NCBI GenBank assembly: GCA_963835215.1 | Contig: CAWIES010000002.1 | Coordinates: forward strand, 124,001-188,000 | Direction of reading: 5' to 3' | DNA: 64,000 nucleotides | Source: Roseiarcus sp963835215 | Lineage (GTDB): Bacteria; Pseudomonadota; Alphaproteobacteria; Rhizobiales; Beijerinckiaceae | Shown here: positions 56,759 to 64,000 of the stretch, one piece after another | Position numbering within the stretch: the first letter of the stretch is position 1 | How the letters are laid out: every line of letters starts with the position of its first letter | The notes under the pieces: model-generated | The model's database searches: none | What the model was told of the DNA's origin: nothing | What the model saw: only the letters and a program-made list of their open reading frames with translations | Program-made: the position numbers and the translations under genes

Positions 56759-58060
56759 ATGAACTGGCGATTTCTGACTGGCGCCGCGGCGCTGGGGCTC
56801 ATGGCGTTCGTCGGCTCGGATTCGCTGATCGGGCCGGCCCAGTCGCTGACCATCCAGTCGATCTGCCTTGAGGGCGAGCCCTGCGTCCAGCTCTGCCATG
56901 CGGTGTTCGAGGTGGGCGTCGACGCCAAGGACTTCATCGAGCGCGCGAGCTTTGAACTCGGCGTCTCCCAGGCGTTCAAGCTGCCGCCCGCCAATCTGAC
57001 CATGCCCCCGCTCATCGACCCCAAGAACGTCTATTCCGAGATCGCGCCGGGCAAGATCAGCCCGGCGACCGCGGGCGCGCTGAACCGGGTCTATGCCCCC
57101 AATCTGATCACCGGCATGGTCGACGTCATCGACCCCGAGACCTTCCAGCTCGTCGACACCTATTTCGCCATCCCCAGCCCGCAGCACATCGTGCCGTCGT
57201 GGGATTTGCAGACGCTGTGGGTCTCGGGCGACATCAGCTATCGCGGCGGCCACGCCTCGGTGGCGGCGATCGACCCGAAGACCGGCAAGGTCACCAAGAC
57301 GATCGACGTGCCCGACGCCTACAACATGTATTTCACGCCCGACGGGCGCTCGGCGATCGTGGTCGCCGAGGCGATGCGGCGGCTCGAGTTCCGCGATCCC
57401 CACACCATGGAGCTGCAAGGCTACATCACGGCGCCGCGCTGCGCCGGCGTCAATCACGCCGACTTCTCGCTCGACGGCTCCTACGCGATCTTCACCTGCG
57501 AATACGATGACTCGCTCGCCAAGATCGACCTCGTCCACCACACGCTGGTCGGGGTGCTGCAGCTCTCGCCAGGCCACATCCCGCAAGACATTCGCGTCGC
57601 GCCCGACGGCTCGGCGTTCTATGTCGCCGACATGCTCAAGGACGGGCTGGTGGTGATCGACGGCGATGCGTTCAAGGAGACCGGCTTCATCCCGACCGGC
57701 GTCGGCGCGCATGGGCTCTATCCCAGCCGCGACGGCAAGAGCCTCTATGTCAGCAACCGCGGCACCCATAACCTCGGCGGCGTGCGCAAGGGCGAGGGCA
57801 GCGTGTCGGTGATGGATTTCGCCACGCGCAAGATCGTCGCCACCTGGACCATCCCAGGCGGGGGCAGCCCCGACATGGGCAACGTCTCGGCCGATGGCAA
57901 ATATCTGTGGCTGTCGGGGCGCTATGACGGCGTCGTCTACGCCTTCAACACCGAGGACGGCTCGGTGAAGACGATTCCCGTCGGCGGCATGCCGCACGGA
58001 CTGACCGTCTGGCCGCAACCGGGCCGCTACTCGCTCGGCCACACCGGCAACATGCGCTGA
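56759..58060 (+). CDS. Exported YncE-like beta-propeller protein
   Basis: A 433-residue protein with an N-terminal signal or anchor (FLTGAAALGLMAFVGSDSLI) and an unusual Cys-rich segment right after it (ICLEGEPCVQLCHAVFE, three Cys). Several YVTN-like propeller repeats follow, e.g. VYAPNLITGMVDVIDPETFQ, GTHNLGGVRKGEGSVSVMDF and DGSVKTIPVGGMPHGLTVWP. I chose the ATG at 56759 over a GTG at 56750. Such proteins are extracytoplasmic scaffolds of unknown function. It converges on an MFS transporter gene with only five bases between. Confidence 0.8.
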   Translation: MNWRFLTGAAALGLMAFVGSDSLIGPAQSLTIQSICLEGEPCVQLCHAVFEVGVDAKDFIERASFELGVSQAFKLPPANLTMPPLIDPKNVYSEIAPGKISPATAGALNRVYAPNLITGMVDVIDPETFQLVDTYFAIPSPQHIVPSWDLQTLWVSGDISYRGGHASVAAIDPKTGKVTKTIDVPDAYNMYFTPDGRSAIVVAEAMRRLEFRDPHTMELQGYITAPRCAGVNHADFSLDGSYAIFTCEYDDSLAKIDLVHHTLVGVLQLSPGHIPQDIRVAPDGSAFYVADMLKDGLVVIDGDAFKETGFIPTGVGAHGLYPSRDGKSLYVSNRGTHNLGGVRKGEGSVSVMDFATRKIVATWTIPGGGSPDMGNVSADGKYLWLSGRYDGVVYAFNTEDGSVKTIPVGGMPHGLTVWPQPGRYSLGHTGNMR

Positions 58061-58065
58061 GGCGG

Positions 58066-59322
58066 CTAGCGCCGCTTTGGCGCGGCGGTGAGCGTTGCGG
58101 CGAAGTGCGGCGCGACGCGCAGCACCAGCGCCAGCGCGACCAGGGCGGCGGTGCAGGCGAGCGCGCCGCCGAAGAACGCCGCGCGCGGCCCCAGCGCGTC
58201 CCACAGCCTGCCGGCGATCAGGCTCGCCGTGAGCGCCGCCGCGCCGCCCACGAGATTGAAGACGCCGAAGGCGGCGCCGCGCTGCTCGGGTGGCGCCGCA
58301 TCGGCGACCAGCGCCGCCAGCACGCCCTGCGTCAGGCCGAGATGCAGCCCCCATAGCGCGACGCCGATCGCCGCCCAGCCGACGCTCTCGGCGAGCGCCA
58401 GCGTAAGATCGGCGGCGATCAGCACGAAAAAGCCAATCGTGACGATTGTCAGCCGGTCGAAACGGTCGGAGAGCACGCCGGCGGGATAGGCGGCGAGCGC
58501 GTAAAAGACATTCATCGTCACCAGGGTCAGCGGCGCCAGCGCGAGCGGCAGACCGAAGCTCTGAACGCGCAGCACCAGGAACGCCTCGGAAAAACGCGCC
58601 AGGGAAAACAGCGTCGCGACGGCGACGATCAGCCAATAGGTTGCGCCGAGCCGCGCGAGCGATGCGCTATCGAAAGGCGCGCGCACAGGCCCAGGCGCGG
58701 CTTTCGCCGGCGGCTCGTCCACCAGCGCCACCAGCAGCGCGACGGCGAGCAGCGCGGGCACGACCGCGACCCAGAAGACGGCGCGGAAGCTGCCCCCGCT
58801 CGTCGCCATCAGGGCGATCGCCAGCAGCGGGCCGAGGAACGCGCCAACGGTGTCGAGCGACTGGCGCAGGCCAAAGCTGGCGCCGCGCAACATTGGCGGC
58901 GCGATATCGGCGATCAGCGCGTCGCGCGGCGCGCCGCGGATGCCCTTGCCAATGCGATCGATAAAGCGCGCCGCCGCCACCCAGCCGAGCGATCCGGCGA
59001 GCGGAAAAATTGGTTTGCTGATCGCCGCCAGACCATAGCCGATCACGGTCAGCCGCTTGCGCTGGCCGAGGCGATCCGAAAGCGCGCCCGAGAAGGCCTT
59101 GACGACCGAAGCGATCGCCTCGGCGACGCCCTCGATCGCGCCGACCGTCTCCTTCGAGGCGCCCATGACCGAGACGAGATAAATCGGCAGTAGCGCGTGA
59201 ATCATCTCGGAGGAGACGTCCATCAGCAGCGACACGCCGCCGAGCGCCCAGATGGCGATCGGCAACGCAGGCCCGGGAAACCGATCCCACGGCTTCCACA
59301 GTTGATTGCTGTTCAGTTTCAT
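58066..59322 (-). CDS. Major facilitator superfamily transporter
   Basis: A 418-residue permease with twelve predicted membrane helices. The cytosolic loop 2-3 motif appears as FSGALSDRLGQRKRLTVIGY, and its copy in the second half is AGVLSDRFDRLTIVTIGF. The stretch RFIDRIGKGIRGAPRDALIA is typical of a group of MFS carriers without a known substrate that resemble fosmidomycin- or nucleoside-type exporters. It converges on the beta-propeller gene and has no nearby regulator. Confidence 0.86.
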   Translation of the reverse strand: MKLNSNQLWKPWDRFPGPALPIAIWALGGVSLLMDVSSEMIHALLPIYLVSVMGASKETVGAIEGVAEAIASVVKAFSGALSDRLGQRKRLTVIGYGLAAISKPIFPLAGSLGWVAAARFIDRIGKGIRGAPRDALIADIAPPMLRGASFGLRQSLDTVGAFLGPLLAIALMATSGGSFRAVFWVAVVPALLAVALLVALVDEPPAKAAPGPVRAPFDSASLARLGATYWLIVAVATLFSLARFSEAFLVLRVQSFGLPLALAPLTLVTMNVFYALAAYPAGVLSDRFDRLTIVTIGFFVLIAADLTLALAESVGWAAIGVALWGLHLGLTQGVLAALVADAAPPEQRGAAFGVFNLVGGAAALTASLIAGRLWDALGPRAAFFGGALACTAALVALALVLRVAPHFAATLTAAPKRR

Positions 59323-59455
59323 CGGCGACAGTGTGGCCTCGTCGCGGAGCGCCCGCGACCTCGCACGGGCGCAGGATGCCTAGCGCATCGCAGGGCGCTG
59401 CGAAATGGGAAAGGCGAGCGCGGAGGGGCGCCGTTGCTGAGGCCGAGCGCGAATC

Positions 59456-59481
59456 CCTTCCCCCGCTTGCCGGAGAAGGTG
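59456..59481. repeat. Palindromic intergenic element (copy 4)
   Basis: CCTTC, CCCCGCTTGCCGG and GAAGG form an imperfect hairpin in the 201-base gap between the MFS gene and the secreted-protein gene. It shares its ends and loop with the elements at 37199 and 39101. Confidence 0.5.
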
Positions 59482-59523
59482 GCGCGAAGCGCACGCCTGG
59501 TAGCGCTTGGTGACTCGGGGTCC

Positions 59524-59931
59524 CTATTTTACCGTGACGGTGAAATACATGGTGAGTTCACCGCCCGACGGACCGAAAACGTCGAGCTGGACTGTATCCG
59601 TCCCGATGAATCCATTCTGTGGCGTGTAATACACGCTTTCTCCCAGAACCTTGCGCGAGCTGCATTGCGCAAAGTCGCTGGTGAAATGGCCGTAGTCCGC
59701 TCGGTGGACGATGCGGATAGCGCCGGACGACGGTCCGCTGAGGACCCTGATGGTGATCGCCCCGCGCGAAGTGCAATCGGGATTGACTTGGGCGAGATGG
59801 CCGAGCAGCAGGGTCGTGCCGGTCGCCATGACCCGGTTGTAATTGTAATCGAAAGCTTGCGCCGGTCTCCCCGCAGCGAGCGCCGCCATGAGCAAGATCA
59901 AGCCGCTCCGCCATTGCAACTTTTGTTTCAT
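59524..59931 (-). CDS. Small secreted protein of unknown function
   Basis: A 135-residue protein with a signal peptide (KLQWRSGLILLMAALAAGRP, cleavage near AQA) and a beta-sandwich-like body: TSRGAITIRVLSGPSSGAI then HFTSDFAQCSSRKVLGESVY and the end YYTPQNGFIGTDTVQLDVFG, which looks like a cadherin- or Ig-like 'tandem' strand pattern seen in bacterial surface proteins. Two Cys (DCTS, QCSS) may form a disulfide. I do not recognise a named family. The start ATG at 59931 puts the signal peptide at the N-terminus. Confidence 0.7.
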   Translation of the reverse strand: MKQKLQWRSGLILLMAALAAGRPAQAFDYNYNRVMATGTTLLLGHLAQVNPDCTSRGAITIRVLSGPSSGAIRIVHRADYGHFTSDFAQCSSRKVLGESVYYTPQNGFIGTDTVQLDVFGPSGGELTMYFTVTVK

Positions 59932-60203
59932 CGCGCCTCGCGAGCGGGGATGATTTGTCCCCCCTCGAACTCGCGCAAGCGAAATTTTGTCACGAGCGGC
60001 CAGAATGTAACGCCCGCCGGCCCGCGGCGACGATGGGGCGGCGAGCAGCGCCGGGCAATGCGCCGCAGCGCGCGACGACCCGTGCCCCACAGATCGAGAC
60101 AGCCACGTTCGCGACAAATTGGCCGCTTTTGATGCGGCTAGCGGCGACGGCGGCAAATCCGATCCGCTCCCGCAAGGCGTTTCTGCAGCGATAAGGACAG
60201 GCG

Positions 60204-60677
60204 ATGGCCAAGAACACGATTTGTCTTTGGTTCGACAAGGACGCCGAGGGCGCGGCGCGCTTCTACGCCGCGACCTTTCCGGGCAGCGCAGTCGGCGCGA
60301 TTCTTCGCGCGCCTGGCGACTATCCCTCGGGCAAGGCAGGCGACGTGCTGACGGTCGAGTTCACCGTCGCTGGGGTCGCCTGCATGGGCCTCAACGGCGG
60401 CCCTGCCTTCAGGCACAATGAAGCCTTCTCGTTTCAGATCGCGACCGAGGACCAGCAGGAGACCGACCGCTACTGGAACGCAATCGTCGGCAATGGCGGA
60501 GCCGAGAGCGCCTGCGGCTGGTGCAAGGACAAGTGGGGCGTCTCCTGGCAGATCACCCCGCGCGTGCTGACCGAAGCGCTCGCGGCCGGCGGCGCCGAGG
60601 CCAAGCGCGCCTTCAGCGCGATGATGGACATGAAGAAGATCGACGTCGCCAAGATCGAGGCGGCGCGGCGGGGGTGA
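60204..60677 (+). CDS. PhnB-like VOC-family protein
   Basis: A 157-residue VOC-fold protein of the PhnB / 3-demethylubiquinone-like group: ICLWFDKDAEGAARFYAATF at the start (this group begins with the WFD-x-x-AEEA pattern), FTVAGVACMGLNGGPAFRHN, then ACGWCKDKWGVSWQITP and the end AFSAMMDMKKIDVAKIEAA. Members bind small ligands and most have no proven enzyme activity. It has a good ATG at 60204 after GGACAGG, and lies 66 bases upstream of the helicase gene. Confidence 0.88.
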   Translation: MAKNTICLWFDKDAEGAARFYAATFPGSAVGAILRAPGDYPSGKAGDVLTVEFTVAGVACMGLNGGPAFRHNEAFSFQIATEDQQETDRYWNAIVGNGGAESACGWCKDKWGVSWQITPRVLTEALAAGGAEAKRAFSAMMDMKKIDVAKIEAARRG

Positions 60678-60743
60678 AGGCGTGGGGCGTGGCGCCAGAA
60701 GGGGCCATTGCGAACAAACGCCGAACCGTGTTCCCCTCGCGCC

Positions 60744-62792
60744 ATGTCCCTCGCCGCGATTCGCTCCGCCCCCGCCGATGAGCTCAACGACGCGCAGCGG
60801 CTTGCCGTCGAGCATGGGGAGGGGCCGCTGCTGGTGATTGCGGGGGCTGGCGTCGGCAAGACGGCGACGCTTGCTCATCGCCTTGCCCATCTCGTGCTCT
60901 CGGGCGTCGACCCCAAACGCGTCATGCTGGCGACCTTCTCGCGCCGCGCCGCCGCCGAACTCAACCGCCGCGTCCAGCGCATCCTCGCCCGCCGCCTTGC
61001 GCCCGAGGCCGCCGCGGCGGCGGCGCCGGCCTACTCGGGCACGTTTCATTCAATCGGCGCGCGGCTCCTGCGCGAATATGCGACGCGGCTCGGGCTCGAC
61101 CCTGCTTTCACCATTCACGACCGCGAGGATTCGGCTGACTTGATGGCCCTCTGCCGTCACGAGGCTGGGCTGTCGCAGCAGGAGCAGCGTTTCCCAACCA
61201 AGGGGACCTGCGTCTCGATCTATTCGCGCGTCGTCAACGGCCGGCGCGAACTCTCTGAGACGCTCGGGCGCCACTACCCGTGGGCGGCCGCGCATGAGGC
61301 GGCGCTGCGCAATCTGTTCGCGGTCTATGTCGAGGCCAAGCAGCGCCAGCATGTGCTCGATTACGACGATCTTCTGCTCTATTTCGCCCAGATGCTTGCC
61401 GAGCCCGCGCTCGCCGCAGAGCTCGCCGCGCGCTTCGATCATCTGCTGGTCGACGAATACCAGGACACCAACCGCCTGCAGGCCGAGATCGTGCTGGCGC
61501 TGCGGCCCGAAGGGTGCGGGCTCACGGTGGTCGGCGACGACGCCCAGTCGATCTATTCGTTTCGCGCCGCGACGGTGCGCAACATCCTCGAATTTCCGCA
61601 GAGCTTCTCGCCGCCCGCGCGCGTCGTCACGCTCGAGCGCAACTACCGCTCGACCCAGGCGATCCTCGCCGCGGCCAACGCCGTCATCGCGCTCGCGCCC
61701 GAGCGCTTCCCCAAGAACCTGTGGAGCGAGCGCGAAAACGGCGGGGCGCCTGAACTGGCGAGCGTCGCCGACGAGGCCGAGCAGGCGCGTTTCGTCGCGA
61801 TGCGCGTGCTGGAGAACCGCGAGGCCGGGGCGAGCCTCAAATCGCAGGCGGTGCTGTTTCGCGCCTCGCATCATTCCGCGGCGCTGGAGCTCGAACTGAC
61901 GCGGCGCAACATCCCGTTCGTCAAATTCGGCGGGCTCAAGTTTCTCGACGCCGCTCATGTCAAGGACACGCTAGCGCTGCTGCGCTTTGCCGCCAATCCG
62001 CGCGACCGCATCGCCGGCTTCCGCGTCGCGCAACTTCTGCCGGGCATCGGGCCGGCGAGCGCGGAGAAGATTGTCGCTGCGGCGGCCGTCGATGAGAGCT
62101 TCGCGACGCTGGCCGCCTGGCAGGCGCCCTCGCGCGCGCGCGCCGCCTTCGACGACTTCGCGGCGTTGATGCAGCGCCTCGCGGCAGCCTCCCCCTGGCC
62201 GAGCGATCTTGGCGAAGCAATCGCCTGGCGCCAGGCGACGCTGGCGGAGACTTACGACGATGTCGCCGCGCGCTCAGCCGACCTCGACGCGCTCGAGCGC
62301 ATCGCCGTGACCTTCCCCTCGCGCGAGCGTTTCCTCGCCGAGCTGACGCTCGATCCCCCTGACGCGACCAGTGACGAATCCGGGCCGCCGCTGCGCGACG
62401 AGGACTATCTCATTCTCTCCACCATCCATTCGGCCAAGGGCCAGGAATGGAAGTCGGTGTTTGTGCTCAATTGCGTCGACGGCTGCATCCCCTCCGATCT
62501 GGCGACCGGCTCGTCGGAGGAGATCGAGGAGGAGCGCCGCCTGCTCTATGTCGCGATGACGCGCGCGCGCGACACGCTGGCGCTGCTCGTGCCGCAGCGT
62601 TTCTTCGTGCATGGCCAGCCGAAGAACGGCGATCGCTATGTCTCCGCGGCCCGCACCCGCTTCATTCCGCCATCGCTGGTCAAACACTTTGAGCCGATCG
62701 CGTGGCCGCCTATCGCCGCGCAGGCCGCGCCGCGCTTTTCCGACGGCCCGAGGGTCGATCTCGCCGCGCGGATGCGCGCGATGTGGAAGTAG
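60744..62792 (+). CDS. UvrD/Rep-type superfamily 1 DNA helicase
   Basis: An ATP-driven 3'-5' DNA helicase of 682 residues. Motifs in order: Q-like NDAQRLAVEHGEGPLLVIAG, Walker A GAGVGKTATLAHR near residue 32, motif Ia ATFSRRAAAELNRRVQ, motif II LLVDEYQDTNRLQ, motif III VVGDDAQSIYSFRAA, motif IV-like LERNYRSTQAIL, motif V TIHSAKGQEWKSVFVLN and motif VI RRLLYVAMTRARDTLALLVP. It is smaller than UvrD (720) and lacks an AddA-type nuclease. I chose the ATG at 60744 over an in-frame ATG at 60708. It probably acts in repair or replication restart. Confidence 0.9.
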   Translation: MSLAAIRSAPADELNDAQRLAVEHGEGPLLVIAGAGVGKTATLAHRLAHLVLSGVDPKRVMLATFSRRAAAELNRRVQRILARRLAPEAAAAAAPAYSGTFHSIGARLLREYATRLGLDPAFTIHDREDSADLMALCRHEAGLSQQEQRFPTKGTCVSIYSRVVNGRRELSETLGRHYPWAAAHEAALRNLFAVYVEAKQRQHVLDYDDLLLYFAQMLAEPALAAELAARFDHLLVDEYQDTNRLQAEIVLALRPEGCGLTVVGDDAQSIYSFRAATVRNILEFPQSFSPPARVVTLERNYRSTQAILAAANAVIALAPERFPKNLWSERENGGAPELASVADEAEQARFVAMRVLENREAGASLKSQAVLFRASHHSAALELELTRRNIPFVKFGGLKFLDAAHVKDTLALLRFAANPRDRIAGFRVAQLLPGIGPASAEKIVAAAAVDESFATLAAWQAPSRARAAFDDFAALMQRLAAASPWPSDLGEAIAWRQATLAETYDDVAARSADLDALERIAVTFPSRERFLAELTLDPPDATSDESGPPLRDEDYLILSTIHSAKGQEWKSVFVLNCVDGCIPSDLATGSSEEIEEERRLLYVAMTRARDTLALLVPQRFFVHGQPKNGDRYVSAARTRFIPPSLVKHFEPIAWPPIAAQAAPRFSDGPRVDLAARMRAMWK

Positions 62793-62800
62793 CGCGAGGC

Positions 62801-63331
62801 CTAAGCCTTGGGTCGGAAGGCGCGGCAGACGGCAGGGTCGGTCTCCAGCCGGTCGCCGCCGATCAGATCGAGACAATAGGGAATCGCCGGGAAGACCGCG
62901 TCGAGACAGGTGCGGATCGCCGCCGGCTTGCCCGGCAAATTGACGATCAGGCTGCGCCCGCGTGTGCCCGCGATCTGGCGCGACAGGATGGCGGTCGGCA
63001 CCTCGAGCAAGCTGCGCGCGCGCATCAGCTCGCCAAAGCCCGGCAGGATGCGCTCGCAGACATCGGCGGTCGCCTCGGGCGTCACGTCGCGCGGGCTCGG
63101 GCCTGTGCCTCCGGTGGTCAGGATCAGGCCGCAGCGCTCCTCGTCGGCGAGCGCAATCAGCGCGGCGGCGATGGTCGCGCGTTGGTCGGGGATGAGTCGG
63201 CGCACCGCGCGCCACGGCGTCGTCAAGATCGCCGCCAGCGCCGCTTCGATCCCCGGGCCGCCTTTGTCCTCGTAGACGCCAGCCGAAGCGCGGTCGGAGA
63301 TGGTGACGACGCCGATTGGGACCGCGGTCAC
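62801..63331 (-). CDS. mog: Molybdopterin adenylyltransferase (MogA/MoaB family)
   Basis: A 176-residue enzyme that adenylylates molybdopterin before Mo insertion. Family motifs are PIGVVTISDRASAGVYEDKG at the start, LILTTGGTGPSPRDVTPEAT (the TGGTG loop) near residue 70, and VNLPGKPAAIRTCLDAVFPA near the end. The GTG start at 63331 overlaps the stop of the upstream SulP-type gene by four bases. It supports the view that this strain uses molybdoenzymes, as the MOSC protein at 49079 suggests. Confidence 0.93.
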   Translation of the reverse strand: MTAVPIGVVTISDRASAGVYEDKGGPGIEAALAAILTTPWRAVRRLIPDQRATIAAALIALADEERCGLILTTGGTGPSPRDVTPEATADVCERILPGFGELMRARSLLEVPTAILSRQIAGTRGRSLIVNLPGKPAAIRTCLDAVFPAIPYCLDLIGGDRLETDPAVCRAFRPKA

Positions 63332-64000
63332 GAAGAAACTCCATCCGTGGGGCGTAGCGCTGCGATGGCTTCCTCGACGCTATGAAAGAGATGATCGCGC
63401 CCGATCAGCGCTTCCAGCCCCTGACGGGCGAAGCTCTCCTGGGCGCGCACGGACTCGAGCCGGGCGAAGGCGACGTCGACGCCGGCGGCGCGCGAGCGGC
63501 GGATAATCGCCGCCAGCACCGTCGCCCCGGTGTAGTCGATCTCGGCGATCGCGTGAGCTTCGACAACCAACAGCCGCACGCCGGCTTCGGAGAACGCCCG
63601 CAGCGATTGCTGGAAGGCGTAGGCGTTGAGGAACGACAGGGTCGCTTGCGGCGCGACGACGCGCACGCCGGGCACGCGCTCGCCTGCTTTCAGCGCGCTC
63701 AGCGGCCACCAGATCGAGGTGCCGGGGACGCGCTCGAACTCGACGACGCGCGCGCGGGTCGTCATCCAGACGCCGTGCAGCAGCGAGAGGATGATGCCGA
63801 CGCCGACGCCCTGCTGGATCGGCAGCACGAGCAGCGCCAGCAGCGTCACGACGACCAGGGCGAACTCGCTGCGGCTGCGTCGCCAGACATCGAGCATGGT
63901 CGCTGTGCGAATGATGCGCTGGGCGACGAACAGAAGCACGCCGGCAAGCGCCGCATAGGGCACGTGGGCGAGCAGGCCGGTGCCGAACGCCGCCAGCGCG
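63328..64000 (-). CDS. SulP-family anion transporter with STAS domain, N-terminus beyond the window
   Basis: The last 224 residues of a SulP/SLC26-type transporter. The final membrane helices (VPYAALAGVLLFVAQRIIRT; SEFALVVVTLLALLVLPIQQ; GVGIILSLLHGVWMTTRARV) lead into a cytosolic STAS domain (LSFLNAYAFQQSLRAFSEAG; VVEAHAIAEIDYTGATVLAA; SFARQGLEALIGRDHLFHSV). The gene begins outside the window. Substrates in this family include sulfate, bicarbonate, C4-dicarboxylates and molybdate. A link with the adjacent mog gene, for molybdate, is suggestive but not proven. Confidence 0.85.
   Translation of the reverse strand, partial: ALAAFGTGLLAHVPYAALAGVLLFVAQRIIRTATMLDVWRRSRSEFALVVVTLLALLVLPIQQGVGVGIILSLLHGVWMTTRARVVEFERVPGTSIWWPLSALKAGERVPGVRVVAPQATLSFLNAYAFQQSLRAFSEAGVRLLVVEAHAIAEIDYTGATVLAAIIRRSRAAGVDVAFARLESVRAQESFARQGLEALIGRDHLFHSVEEAIAALRPTDGVSS

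Noticed and set aside
56681..58636. A 651-residue minus-strand open frame over the beta-propeller gene
   Set aside because: It is the reverse-strand shadow of the propeller and of part of the MFS gene, with no recognisable domain.

Overview
The window is high-GC chromosomal DNA from an alphaproteobacterium, most likely of the order Hyphomicrobiales (Rhizobiales). The evidence is gene content: a ccmIEFH cytochrome c maturation run, a BcsS-type outer-membrane protein, a RibBX-type riboflavin enzyme, ZapE, paired DUF1214/DUF1254 proteins, a YcgN-type cysteine-cluster protein and PQQ-type sugar dehydrogenase-like proteins. I saw no rRNA, tRNA, CRISPR array, insertion sequence or prophage. Most of it reads as ordinary core genome, with several small regulator-target modules.

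Layout, left to right. 1-10.2 kb: a cut LysR regulator, a DUF1127 protein, malate synthase, a cupin, BcsS, propionyl-CoA synthetase, a TauE permease, GtrA, a fatty-acyl-CoA synthetase and a CHAD protein. 10.2-16.7 kb: an LprI-like protein, an aminotransferase, a LacI regulator divergent from a PhyH-type dioxygenase, chorismate mutase, a lipocalin-like protein, and a VOC protein divergent from a TetR regulator with a perfect palindrome between them. 16.8-23.4 kb, all minus strand: PepSY protein, response regulator, sensor kinase, then ccmI-ccmE-ccmF-ccmH. 23.5-29.5 kb: trypsin-like protease, YcgN protein, class A PBP, DUF1214/DUF1254 pair, histone-deacetylase-like hydrolase. 29.5-30.9 kb: a RibB enzyme with an N-terminal DNA-binding domain and two matching palindromes just upstream. 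31.1-45.2 kb: soluble PAS chemoreceptor plus CheW, a second class A PBP, dnaN, TetR, zapE, DUF1203, polA, an ECF sigma factor module and an NmrA-like protein. 45.3-64 kb: ferredoxin, orphan urtA, a MocR regulator, a MOSC-rubredoxin fusion, sorbosone-dehydrogenase-like protein, asparagine synthetase, a two-component system with cytochrome c' and a b-type cytochrome, a beta-propeller, an MFS transporter, a secreted protein, a PhnB-like protein, a UvrD-like helicase, Mog, and a cut SulP transporter.

Two things stand out. First, the riboflavin gene looks like a self-contained control circuit. It has a YdaS/Cro-type helix-turn-helix, a DHBP synthase and a GTP cyclohydrolase II-like domain without zinc cysteines, and it sits 26 bp from two palindromes of the form TTnAGTTnAACTnAA. 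Second, about sixteen genes, including the essential dnaN and polA, are broken by roughly 45 single-base insertions while their neighbours are clean. I treat these as probable assembly errors, annotate each gene over its whole length, and give the sites.
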